64,000 nucleotides of DNA from Agapanthus africanus (Eukaryota; Streptophyta; Magnoliopsida; Asparagales; Amaryllidaceae), in NCBI GenBank assembly GCA_030015575.1, contig JASDDO010000014.1, positions 162,783,911 through 162,847,910 of the forward strand, read 5' to 3'. Both the position numbers and the translations under genes were made by a program. Under the pieces are notes generated by a model. That model ran no database searches and was not told the origin of the DNA. It saw only the letters and a list, made by a program, of their open reading frames with translations. Positions 1-11,300 of this stretch are shown here, piece after piece. Numbering within the stretch: the stretch's first letter is position 1; each line of letters begins with the position of its first letter.

Positions 1-2021
1 TTTACTGGAAACAGAGAAAGAGTTGGTGAACTCTTGGGACTGATACATGATGATGTATGTAAGGTCCCCTGTCTACACATGACAGGACTGGTTCTTTATA
101 CTTCATTACGTTCTCTGATGATCTTTCAAGTTTCAGACCTATGTTCCTGTTGAAACACAAGTCCAAACCTTTTGAGATATTCACAGAATATAAGTTAGAA
201 GTAGAGAACCAAAATACGGGTATAAGTATTATGTCCTTTGATATGATCAAGGAGGAGAATACTTGAGCACGGAATTTCTGGATTATTCTAAAGGAGAATG
301 AGATTCTCTCTCAGCATTACTCCTCCGTATACACCATAGCACGATGGTATATCGGGGCGGAGCAATCACGCCCTATATGATAAGGTGTGCTCTATGATGA
401 GTACTACTGAGTTACCTATTTCCTTTTGGGAGTTATGCACTTGAGAAGCTGCATACCTATTGAATTAGGTTCGAATCAAATCAGTTGCCTACCATTTCAT
501 ATGTGATATGGAAAGGGAAGAGCCCATATCTTAAGTTAGTTAAGATTTGGGGTTGTCCGGCCTATGTCTAAAAGCAAAATCCGGACAAGCTCGAGGCAAG
601 GTCTGTTATGTAGAACTGGAAATGTTCCAGCTATACAATCTGCAGCTGATGATTTGATAGAACCAAAGGATTCAGTAGATTCCAACGAACCTCAGCCTCT
701 CCGCCGATCTAGTAGGGTTCCTCACCCACCTGAGAGATACTTCGGTTTCTCTATGACAGTGGGAGCGAGGATTGCATCATGAGATGATGACCCAACTAGT
801 TTCGAGCTGGCCATCAGGAGTGAGACTCTATAAGAATGGCTGGATGCTTAGTGATCTGAGATGGAATCCATGTGCACCAACAAAGTATGGACTTTGGTTG
901 CTATATCTGAAGGGTTAAATCCCCATCAGGAGCAAGTAAATCTTGAGAAGATTACTTGGTGTAGATGGAAAAGTTGAGATTTTCAAAGCTAGACTTGTTA
1001 AAGGTTTTCGTCATCGACCAGGCGTGGATAATGATGAAACCTTTTCCAGTACTTATGCTTAAGTCCATCCAGATCCTACTTGCCACGGCTACATACCATA
1101 ACTACGGTATCTGGTGGTTGGGTGTCTTGACTGCTTTTCTAAATGATGATTTGGAAGAGAGAGTCTATAAGTACACAGCCAGAGGGCTTCGTAGACAGTG
1201 GGAGCAGCGGAAACGTGTGCAAGATGTTTTATGTAATAAAGCAGGCATCGCGGAGCTAGAACATCTGTTTTGATGAATTAGTCAAAGAGTTTGACATCAT
1301 CAAAATGGTAGATGAACCTTGTATATACAAAAAGGTAGTAGGGAGTATGGTGGCGATCCTCGTAGAGTACATGGATGACATACTCTTGATAGGGAAGGAG
1401 TTTCCTATGCTACGTTCGATCAATCTCCGCTTATCACAGGATTCTCCATATAGGATCAAAGTGATACCTCCTAAATCCTGGGTTTTGGATCTATGAGATA
1501 GATCTAAATGGATGTTAGGATACTCACTAGATGTAGTGAGAAGGTATCAATTGGTCCTGGGGAGAATCACTGGAAGGGTTCCAGGTTGATAAAGACGACT
1601 GATTGTCAGTCACAGGCATTGTCTTAATCCTCAGTAGAGAGACGGTATGTTGGAAGAGTTCCAAGCTAGATACCGTGACATACTAGACGATAAAGGCAGG
1701 ATACATCGCTACTTAAGATGCTACCAAAGAGGCTGTTTGGGTGTATATTGGTTCATGAGATGAACTAGGTTCCAACCATTGTGTGACAATGGAAGTGTGG
1801 CTTTGGCCAGGGAACCCCGGTCCCATCAGGGACCCAGACATAATCTAAGGCAGTATCACCTGACCATGGAGATGGTTGATCTCCAGGGTGATCGAGGTTA
1901 GGAGAACAGACTCATAGGACAACACGGCGGATCCACTCACGAAGGCCTATTCCCAGAGAGAGACTTTTATGGGATGGTTGAGTATGAGATACTGCAACCA
2001 CTGCTACAGATGGCCCTAGTG
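1..2021 (+). pseudogene. C1 copia pol remnant (integrase to RNase H)
   Basis: This is the 3' part of a Ty1/copia polyprotein whose 5' part lies outside the window. Reading frames are broken by many stops and shifts, but blocks align in order with the better copy C3: integrase from base 1 to about 560, the integrase-RT linker with a clear SNEPQPLRRSSR stretch near 680-720, RT from about 830 to 1500, and RNase H from about 1600 on. The RT catalytic box YMDD is intact at 1368-1379, followed by ILLIGK. Compared with C2, about 220 bp are missing near 1525, where RT jumps straight to the block before RNase H, and a second piece is lost near 1570. It is dead as a protein source. Assignment to copia is firm; the lineage within copia (Angela/TAR/Tork-like by the GLSQ and PYASAVGSIMYA blocks in C3) is less sure. 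Confidence 0.85.
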
Positions 2022-2022
2022 C

Positions 2023-2032
2023 AAGTGGGAGA
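2023..2032 (+). other. C1 polypurine tract
   Basis: The sequence AAGTGGGAGA lies one base before the LTR start TGTTAG. The same tract precedes the LTR in C2, C4, C5 and C6, which marks it as the plus-strand primer of reverse transcription in these copia elements. Confidence 0.85.
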
Positions 2033-2033
2033 T

Positions 2034-4252
2034 TGTTAGTTATATATATGCCCTAGAGGCCATTACTGTACATAGGATGCATATTGTAGTGGATGCTGGG
2101 ACATATATAGGGAGGAATTTCTTGCTCGACATGATAGTATGCTATCTGGTTGCTCTTTACCTTAACGTGTATACTGATTGTCTCTCTGTTACATGTTGGT
2201 AACGCCCTTAGGATGTGTACTTGACTACCTGGACTATGATGCGGATCATACTAGTGGGGACATGGTAGTCCATAAGTACATCCATCAAAGTCCCTAGTCG
2301 AGGGTATATCGAGACGGGGCATCGATATACCAGAGTAGACTAGCGTATACCTTCTCGATCCATACAGATGGGCGATGGATGATCCCATATCCATTGGTGT
2401 TTAACATCAGAGATGGTATACGGGTGCTCAGTGGAGACTGGGTACACTGGACGGACTCGCCGAGAACTCCCAGATGGTATTATACCTTGCGTCAGATGGC
2501 AGTTCTCAGGTGACACTGGTACAGAGTAGTCTGTTGACCCGAGATCGTCATAGAGTCTTGTGTGATTCCCACTGTGCTTTGATTTCCATCTTACCACGTC
2601 CAAGAGGGCGTGCAAAACGGTGGTTTTTGGGTACAGTCCCGAGTCACATGGAGGCAATGAGCGATAGGAGGGGATTCGTCTCTCCCGGTATAGGGGGTTG
2701 ATGTTGCGCTGTGTTCGATTGGCTATAACAGGAAATCCCTGGCCAGGGTTGCTGAGATTTACTGGTAAGTGTTACCAGTAGTTTCTCGAATTGTTATAGA
2801 CCTCATATCGACACGACTTATCGAGCTATTGGGGTCTGACGTTTACCACCCCTAGGCGAGATATGCGACATATCAGACGATCAGACCGGACTGTACGGTA
2901 GTGTTACTGGTTGGATTCACTGGAGTGTGAGCGGGCTTGCTCGTCGATCTTCTGATCGCTCAATACCCGGGTGGCCGTTACGTTTAGCAGACCGCTTGCG
3001 GTTTGTGGATGTTTGATATGATCATCATCCGCTGCCGGCGTATTGACGAGTCTTTAGAGTCCTACACAGAGGTTTCCTGGCTCAAGCGAAATGAAATAGG
3101 AGCACATATGAGATATGTGCGGGACCGAGAATAATACGTGTATGTGATACCGCATTCCATTCTCGCGATGAATGTATCGGAAGGTTGTATGCGATATAAC
3201 CTAGTTATCGAATCATGGATTGATTCGATAAGCCGATACATTGCATATTAGTCGATTATATGTGATATGACCGGATCGTTAAATCAAGTGTTGATTTAAT
3301 GATTTAATGTATAATTATATATTTGATATATTACTTTGCATTAACTAGTATCGGTTCACTTTAAATGGATTTTCTCACTTGAAGTTCACAAGTTGTATAT
3401 GTGATATACTTTTGTGCACTTGCATGTATCATGTTTGATGATACATGTTTGCTAGGGTTTGTGTAAGGAATTAAACCTTGGTTAAGTAAATGGTTAGGGT
3501 TTTTATTTTGTTATTCATTCATTTATCTTTTTAATTGGATTAAAAAAGAAATGGATAAGAAAACAAAATGGTGGCTTTCTTTGTTTGCATCTTGAATCTT
3601 CATGAAGCTTTGACCAAAGTCACCACTTTGTCTTCATCTTTAACCCTAACCATTCATCTAACCTTAGTCAATTCTCTACACTTGACCATGGATGATTATG
3701 ATAAGTATTCTTTTATTTTCTATTTTCTAAAGACTTATCATAATATTATCTTCATCTTCTTCTTCTTCTTCACTTGAAGAAAACCTTTCTTCATCAATGG
3801 TGATTGATGAAAATGAGTGAGAAATCCAATTCTAAATTCTACCCACTTCCTATTTCTTCATCCTCTACCTCTTGCCAAGTAGTAGAGTGTGTTTCCTTCA
3901 CAAGTTTTCTAGACTTGGTGAAGTTGGAGCTTGATCTAGCGATGCCTCGACGTAGATCATCTTCGGCACGTCGTCGATGACCTAGTCCGCTCTTTCTCCG
4001 ATGAAGCCGACGCTAGAGCCCGGGATTTGATTTGGACAGCGGAGAGGACTTCATCACGGAGCCGTGGAGGTGGAGGACTGGATCTACAAAGGTTGTATTT
4101 TCGTATTCTTGTAGTTAAGTGTTAACTAGTTTGTTTTGTCGCCTAAACTTCTAGCCAACGATCCGTATTAGGGTTTCCCGGCACCGTAAATTTTGAAATT
4201 GGCATGGTTGATGCCTTGTGAGACCTCTTGGGAGTGCACTAGGAACCCTACA
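2034..4252 (+). repeat. C1 3' LTR (copia family A)
   Basis: The LTR opens TGTTAGTTATATATATGCCC directly after the polypurine tract and ends near GGAACCCTACA, giving about 2.2 kb. Its first kilobase (about 2100-3070) is the core shared with every copia LTR in the window. The right part, with AAAGGTTGTATTT near 4089, matches the matching zones of the C2 and C3 LTRs (9865 and 31981). No primer site or second element follows. Instead the sequence turns directly into an inverted copy of the LTR's own first 560 bp, so the 3' boundary is a rearrangement junction and could be a few bases off. Confidence 0.85.
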
Positions 4253-4811
4253 GTAAGGTGGAAATCAAAGCACAGTGGGAATCACATAAGACTCTATGAC
4301 GATCTCGGGTCTACAGATTAACATATACCAGTGTCACCAGAGAACTGCCATCTGACGTAAGGTATAATACCATCTGGGAGTTCTCGGCGAGTCCGTCCAG
4401 TGTACCCAGTCTCCACTGAGCACCCGTGTATCATCTCTGATGTCAAACACCATTGGATATGGGATCATCCATCGCCTATCTGTATGGGTCGAGAAGGTAT
4501 ACGCTAGTCTGCTCTGGTATATCGATGCCCCGTCTCGATACACCCACGACTAGGGACCTTGAAGGGTGTACTTTCGGACTACCATGTCCCCACTAGTATG
4601 ATCCGCATCATAGTCCAGGTAGTCAAGTACACATCCTAAGGGCTTTACCAACATGTAACAGAGAGACAATCAGTGTACACGTTAAGGTAAAGAGCAACCA
4701 GATAGCATACTATCATGTCGAGCAAGAAAGTCCTCCCTATATATGTCCAAGCATCCACTACAATATACATCCTATGTATAGCAATGGCCTCTAGGGCATA
4801 CATATAACTAA
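4253..4811 (-). repeat. Inverted fragment of a family A LTR
   Basis: Read on the minus strand, this begins at 4811 with TGTTAGTTATATGTATGCCC and runs through the LTR core to a point equal to about 2600 in the C1 LTR. It is thus the first 560 bp of an LTR facing the C1 LTR, with about 1.65 kb between the arms. No polypurine tract stands at its start (bases after 4811 read TATACACTAACACG), so it is a broken piece rather than the end of an element. A transcript across 2034-4811 could fold into a long hairpin. Confidence 0.8.
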
Positions 4812-4897
4812 CATATACACTAACACGTTGGTTCCGCTCTACCTTATAATTGTTATAAGACTAAGCAGGAAATAGGGGAATACCAGGATTCCCATGC

Positions 4898-5510
4898 TAC
4901 CCATTCGAGCAATGTGCATGTTGATGCATATTCTTCAGGTGTGTTCGATTACTAAGAACTGTTTCTCAGTATCCTCTACGTCCTAGGTATAAGATACCGG
5001 ATCAGGATCCCACATATGTAAGCTGTTACGTGGGCTAAAGAAATGTAGAGAATTTGGATTGGGTGATATGTCTCTAAATGTAGAGAATGGTGCAAGTGTT
5101 GCAGCCAAACTAGTTGGCAAATATCACCTTGTATTACCTGATGGTAAATACATTGATTCTGAATAAATGTTATTACATGCCGAACCTGATATACAACATT
5201 GCATCAATTTTTTTATTAAGTTAAAAAAGGATATAATTTTTTATTACAGGATAATGTTGAGAACATTTTCCTGAATTAAGAGTTGATTGGATCGGGCACG
5301 TTATGAAATGGCATATACGTTCTAAATCAAACCACAGTTCAAAGTATATAGAACACACACGAGAGGAGTAGTTCAAAAATGAACGAATCCTTCTTGTGGC
5401 ATTGTAGACTAGGTCATATCAATGTGACACGACTAGCTAAGTTACATAAGAATGAATATTAGAATTCATTCGAATTTTCATCTTATGATACTTTCCAGTC
5501 TTGTCTCAAA
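4898..5510 (+). pseudogene. C2 copia protease and pre-integrase remnant
   Basis: The retropepsin active site is seen as DTGSGSH at 4993-5013, aligned with the same motif of C3 at 35012. Upstream, ASGVF-like coding at about 4930 corresponds to the end of the nucleocapsid. Downstream, the GAG-pre-integrase region (WHCRLGHIN type, near 5397-5430, and a CQSC-like pair of cysteines about 5490) is recognisable. Stops and frameshifts interrupt all frames. Everything upstream (LTR, primer site, leader, gag) is missing; 4812-4897 is a short stretch I cannot place. Confidence 0.75.
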
Positions 5511-6280
5511 GGTACAATGACCAAAACTCCGTTTACTGGAAACGGAGAAAGAGTTGCTGAACTCTTGGGACTGATACATGGTGATGTATACGGTCCTAAG
5601 TCTACAAATTCCAGGGCTGGTTCCTCGTACTTCATTATATTCACTGACCATCTCTCAAGATTCGGACATATGTTCCTGTTGAAACACAAGTTTAAAATTT
5701 TTGAGAAATTCAAGGAATATAAGCTTGAAGTTGAAAACCAGAGGGGTAAAAGTATTAAGTCCTTCAATGTGATCGGAGAAGGGAATACTTATGCATGGAG
5801 TTCCTGGATTTTCTAAAAAGAGAATATTATTCTCTCTCACCTTACTCCTTCGAGTACACCACAGCACAACGGTGTATCAGGGCGGAGGTATCGCACCCTA
5901 TTTGATATGGCGCGCTTTATGATAAGTACTGCTGAGTTACCTGTTTCCTTTTGGGAGTTATGCACTTGAGAAGCTGCATACCTATTGAATGGGGTTCCAT
6001 CCAAATCTGTGCCTACCTCTCCATATGAGATATGGAATGGGAAAAAACTATGTCTTAAACGAGTTAAGATATGGGGTTGTCCGGCCTATGTTGAAAAGCA
6101 AAATCCGGACAAGCTCGAGGCAAGGTCAGTTCTGTATAAGTTTATTGGATATCCCGAACATTCGCGAGGGTATATCTTCTACCACACTGAGGAGCAAAAT
6201 GTGTTTTGATTCTCAGCATGCTACCTTTTTAGAAAAAGGAATTTCTTATGGAAGAAATTAGTGGTCATTAGGTAGAACTG
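5511..6280 (+). pseudogene. C2 copia integrase remnant
   Basis: Integrase strand-transfer core by match to C3. The first catalytic Asp is kept in LGLIHGDVYGP (about 5565-5595), and YFIIFTDHLSRFGH follows. The second Asp block (SDRGG in C3) is out of frame near 5770 because of a one-base loss. The third block reads as QHNGVSG before the Glu position, with the frame broken. The C-terminal part with EIWNGKK and KIWGCPAYVEKQNPDKLEARS (about 6010-6125) is well kept. Inactive. Confidence 0.8.
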
Positions 6281-7330
6281 GAAGGAGTTCCAGCTAGACA
6301 AACTAACAGCTGATGATTTTGTGAAACCAAAGGATTCAATAGTCTCCAATGAACCTTAGCCTCTCCACGAATCTGGTAGGGTTCCTTATCCAACTGAGAG
6401 ATACTACGGTTTTCTCAATGACGGTGGGAGCGAGGATTGCATCATGGTTGATGATGACCCAACCAGGTTCAGGTAGGCCCTCACGAGTGGAGACCCTGTG
6501 ACATGGCTGGATGCAATGCGATCAAAGATGGAATCCATGTACACCAACAAAGTATGACTTTGAATGTTGCACCTGAAGGGGTAAAACCTATCGGGAGCAA
6601 GTGGATCTTGAGAAGATTCTTGGTGTAGATGGAAAAGTTGAGACTTTCAAAACTGGACTTGTAGTAAAAGGTCTTCGTCAATAACCAGGTGTAGATTATG
6701 ATGAAACCTTTTCTCTCAGTGGATATGCTTAAGTTCATCAGGATTAAAGCACACATCGCGAAGTTGGAACATCTGTTTTGATGTGGCAGTCAAAGAGTTT
6801 GACTTCATCAAAAAGGTAGATGAACCTTGTATATACAAGAAGGTTGTAGAGAGTAAGGTTGTCTTCCACGTATTATACGAAGATGACATACTTTTGATAG
6901 GAAATGGTTTCCTATGCAACACTCGGTCAAGCTCCTCTTATCACGAGGATTCTCCATAGAAGATCTGGATGATACCTACTACATCCTGTGGATTATGATC
7001 TATAGTGATAGATCTAAGTGGATGTTGGGAGTGTCCCAAATCCAGGTACATTAACACCATACTAAAAGGGTTTAGTATGGAGGATTCTAAGCGTGGTGGT
7101 TTGCCCACTTACTCATGAATCACTCTCTCCAAAAAGATGTCTCCCGAGACTGATTTGGAGAGAGCTCGCATGCAAGGGATACCCTATGCTTCGGCACTAG
7201 GCTCTATCATGTATGCGATGTTATGTACCAGACCAGATGTAGCTGACTCACTAGGTGTAGTGATCAGGAATCAATCAGATCTTAGGAAAATCACTGGACA
7301 GCTGTGTAGGACGTTCTTAAGTACTTGAGA
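6281..7330 (+). pseudogene. C2 copia reverse transcriptase remnant
   Basis: Fingers-palm-thumb blocks follow C3 in order. The catalytic box is YEDD at 6876-6887, with Met changed to Glu, followed by ILLIGNGF. Near 6745 about 170 bp are deleted: the block that in C3 runs from LKSIRILLA to SIYGLKQ is lost and the flanks join through a short shared GGAT. Downstream, SPETDLERARMQGIPYASAL and GSIMYAMLCTRPDVADS (7137-7250) are in one frame. The internal deletion alone makes it non-functional. Confidence 0.85.
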
Positions 7331-7848
7331 AGCACTAAAAAAAATGTTCTTGGTGTTTGGTAACGGTGAACTCCAGTGGGAGTCCTTTACCAATTCGTGC
7401 TCCCAGAATGATAAGATCGACTGAAAGTCAGCCTTAGGCTTTGTATTTACCCTCAGTGGAGGGACGGTATGCTGGAAGAGTTCCAAGCTAGATACCGTGG
7501 CAAACCAGACGATAAAGGCTGAATACATCGCTACCAACGATGCTGCTAAAGTGGCTATCTGGACATTTATTGTTCATGAGATGAACATGGTTCCTACCAT
7601 TGAGCGTCCAATAACTGTTATTGTGACAACAATGGAGTTGTGGCTTTGGCCTAGGAACCTCAGTCCCATCAGCGATCCAGACATATTCTGAGGCAGTATA
7701 ATCTGATCAGGGAGGTTGATCTCTAAGGGATCGAGATAAGGAGAATTGAAGAGAAGGATAACACGGCGGATCCACTCACAGAGGCATTTCCCTAGAGAGA
7801 CTTTTATGGGGCGTTGAGTATGAGATACTACAACAAATAGCCTTAGTG
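7331..7848 (+). pseudogene. C2 copia RNase H remnant
   Basis: This region begins after KYLRSTK and includes GGTVCWKSSKLDTVANQT and KAEYIATNDAAK (about 7460-7550), the usual end of copia RNase H. It continues to the tail of the polyprotein just before the polypurine tract. Several stops are present. This stretch is also the reference that shows C3 lost about 135 bp where gypsy DNA interrupts it. Confidence 0.8.
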
Positions 7849-7849
7849 C

Positions 7850-7859
7850 AAGTGGGAGA
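7850..7859 (+). other. C2 polypurine tract
   Basis: AAGTGGGAGA one base upstream of the LTR start at 7861, identical to the C1 and C4 tracts. Confidence 0.85.
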
Positions 7860-7860
7860 T

Positions 7861-10033
7861 TGTTAGTTATATGTATGCCCTAGAGGCTATTATTATACAT
7901 ATGATGTATATTATAGTGGATGCTTGGACATATATAGGGGGGACTTTCTTGCTCGACATAATAGTATGCTATCTGGTTGCTCTTTATCTTAACATGTACA
8001 CTAATTGTCTCTCTGATACATGTTGATAAAGCCCTTAGGATAAGTACTAGACTACCGGGATTATGATGTAGATCATACTAGTGGGGCCAGGGTAGTCGGT
8101 AAGTACATTCTTCAATTGTTCCTAGTCGTGGGAGTATTGAGACAGGGCATCGATATTCCAGAGTAGACTAGCGTATACGCTTCTTGACCCATATGATGGG
8201 GGATGGATGATCCCACATCTATTGGTGTTTGATATCAGAGAAGGTAAACGGATGCTCAGTGGAGATTGGGTACACTGAACGGACTCGCCGAGAACTCCTA
8301 GATGGTATTATACCTCACGTCAGATGGCAGTTCTCTGGTGACACTGGTACAGGTTAGTCTGTAGACCCGAGATCGTCATAGAGTCTTTTGTGATTCCCAC
8401 CGTGCTTTGATTTCCACCTTACCACGTTCAAGAGAACGTGCAAAACGGTGGTTTTTGGGTACATTCCCGAGTCACATGGAGGCAATGAGCGATAGGAGGG
8501 GATTTCGTCTCTCCCGGTATTGGGGGTTGATGTTGCGCTATGCTCGATTGGCCATAACAGGAAATCCCTGGCCAGGGTTGCTGAAATTTACTGGTAAGTG
8601 TTATCAGCAGTTTCTCGAACTGTTATGATCCTCACGTCGGCATGACTTATCAGGCTATTGGGGTCTGACGTTTACCATCCCCAGGCTGTGATATGCGACA
8701 TATCCGACGAAGAGACCGGACCGTACGGTAGTGTTACTTATTGGATTCGCATGAGTATGGACAAGTTTGCTTGATGATCTTCTGATCGCTCAATACCTGG
8801 GTGGACGTTACGTCTAGCAGTACCGCTGACGGCTTGTAGGTATTTGATATAATTATCACCTACTGCCGGCGTATTAACGAGTTTTTAGAGTCCTACACAG
8901 AGGTTTTCTGGCTCAGACGAAACGAAGTAGGAGCACATATGTGATATATGCGGGACCGAGATTAATACGCGTATGTGATACCATATTTTATTCTCGCGAT
9001 ATGTAATATCGGTCGGTTGTATGTGATATAGTCGGGTTATCGAATCAAGTGTTGATTCGATAAGTTGATACATATGATATTAGTCGGTTATATGTGATAT
9101 AGCCGAATTATTAAATCAAGTGTTGATTTAATAATTTAATATATAATTATATATTTGATATATTAATTTAAATTGACTAATATTTGCTTACTTAAGCATT
9201 TCTTTTTCTCACTTGTGTATACTTAATATATATGTGATATATATTATTGTGTCATGCTAGTTGCCACATTCTACATGGGTGTATGAGATTCATACCATAC
9301 AAATAATAATGTGAGATTTTATTTTTTAAGAGTAAAAGAAAATTAGTTGAAAATTAGTCAAGGTTAGAAGCTTGGAGAAGCTTAGTGCAAACCTTTGACT
9401 TAGTCTACTAATTTTGTCTCACTCTTGATATTTATTAACCTAACCATTATTGTTAACCATGGTTTAGTCTCTACATGAGTTAGTATATGATATTAACTCA
9501 TCCATGGTTGCCATTACACACCTGCTTCTCTCCATGGTTGATTTTCTTCATCTCCTTTCTCATGCTCTCTAGCCTTTTGGGAGGTGAAGAAAATTAGTGA
9601 GAAAAATATTTCTAAAGTGAGCAAAATTCCTACTTCATCAACCTACACTAGACTAGCCATTTAGTTTAGGTTGTTTGCTTCACTAATTCCTAATTAGTGA
9701 AGAGGTAGCTTGAGTTAGTATCTCCTCGACGTAGATCATCTTCGGCCTCGAAGACTTCAAAGCAAGCTTGTTCATTTCATCTTGTGGAGCCTTTCTAGAG
9801 TACGGGAGTTCACTACTTGGAGCGAAGGGACTACTACATGGAGCTTATGAAGTGAAGGACCGGTCTACAAAGGTTGTATTTCTTATTTACTTAGATGTAA
9901 AGTTGTTTACATGCATGTTTCGTCTAATTCTCTAGTTAAGATTCTTGGTAAGGGTTCTTTAGCGCGCCAATTTTTTGAAAATGGTATGGTCGATGCCTCC
10001 CGAAACCTAGTGGCTGTGCTGCAGAACCCTTCA
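7861..10033 (+). repeat. C2 3' LTR (copia family A)
   Basis: Starts TGTTAGTTATATGTATGCCC and ends near GCAGAACCCTTCA, about 2.17 kb. It matches the C1 LTR along most of its length, with a more diverged, AT-rich stretch from about 9180 to 9700. The right end is inferred from alignment with the C1 end (AGGAACCCTACA), so it is good to a few bases. The next bases belong to a different, older copia fragment on the minus strand, which suggests that C2 inserted into it. Confidence 0.85.
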
Positions 10034-10720
10034 TAGTCAAGGATAACCACCTCCAAGTGGGTTCTATTGTCCCCAAGTCATCTTTGATTATGCCAACATA
10101 GTTCACATATAAAGACAAGATCTCAAAACTTCCAGTTGTCACATTTAATTATCTTTAGTCCATAATCCTATATGGATTGTTGAATCGAACATAAACTATT
10201 TGGATATTTGTTTTAATTCATGTGTAGACTCTTTAAGTTGACTCAAGTCTCTGGACGTCAAAATGCATAGACAGATCTCTAAGATCTCTATATCTAAATT
10301 CTCCACCGAGAAAATAATCTAAATTTCCAGGACTAGTTCTACATCTTTATGTGTAACGATTCATTAGCAAAAGATGTTATATATGGTTATCACCCCCGGT
10401 GAGAATGTCTATTACTATTCTTTCTACTATAGGTGAGCTTTTTTGCCGATTAGTATAACTTGCATCTTTTAGTAGTACCATCCTTCTTTCGCATGACTTC
10501 TAAAAATCCCGGTCCTCTTCAAAAGTCTTGCATTTGGCAGGAAAGTTAATCATGTCCCAGACATGAATTCTCGTTGTTGACTCTTGCACTTTTTTCATCA
10601 CCATTATTCACTCTTTCGCAGTAGGTCTTATAGTGTCCTCAAATGACTTGGGTTCTGTAACATATGCAGCATCGCCATGAATAACATAGCTTATTCCACG
10701 AAGCTCTTATGGTTTCGTGA
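10034..10720 (-). pseudogene. Copia family C reverse transcriptase remnant
   Basis: The minus strand carries a heavily mutated copia RT. Recognisable pieces, from high to low coordinate, are EPKSFEDTIRP (linker before RT, about 10650), VWDMINFPAKCK (about 10545, equal to the VWDLVDLP block of RT) and YVNYVG (about 10100, equal to the YVDD box with both Asp positions altered or lost). The same segment exists as an inverted second copy at 13510-14170. The sequence differs from C1-C6, so this is another, older copia family cut on the right side of C2. Confidence 0.7.
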
Positions 10721-11300
10721 CAAGTTTCGAGGTATCAACATGAATGTCTCTCCCAATGTTCCCAACCATCGAAGGAACTAATTCCTCCTACTATGTTGAT
10801 TTACCTAGGAGTCTCTTTAAAACTCGTAGGATCCCAAATCATGATCACTACTTCCACATTTTGCTGAAATTCCTCCTCGAGGAACTTATTTGTCGTTCTT
10901 TCCCTGAGGCAATCAACATCGTGTGACCAAATCTTAATAGTAACACATCCTAATAAATGCAAGTGATCCTCCTAGGCCTGTCACACATCTATATGTATTG
11001 AATGTACTAATTGTTGAAAGTGCAAGGATAAAAACATGGGCCCAAGCTGTGCATCTTCCTAATGTATGGAAAGATTGGCCCTTACCATCATGCTTCTAAC
11101 TATATCCGGTGTTTCCTATTTCTTCTCTTTGAACATCATTTTGTTACAAAGTGTTCAATATCATTAGCTGTATGACGAATCCTTTTCCTTCGCAGTATTC
11201 CTTGAATTACTCTTATAGATATTCGTGGCTTATACACAATTCTCAGAATTGTTTCATTAAATACACGCAACCCGGTTTGCGTAAACCGACTGTCACTTTA
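10721..11300 (-). pseudogene. Copia family C integrase remnant
   Basis: Minus-strand pieces QNDVQREEIGNTG and IVRSMMVRANLSI (about 11060-11160) equal the QNGVAERRNRTLLDMVRSMM block of copia integrase that carries the catalytic Glu. It lies upstream of the RT remnant in the correct order, so the two belong to one element. Beyond about 11300 I lose the alignment. No open frame of useful length remains. Confidence 0.6.
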
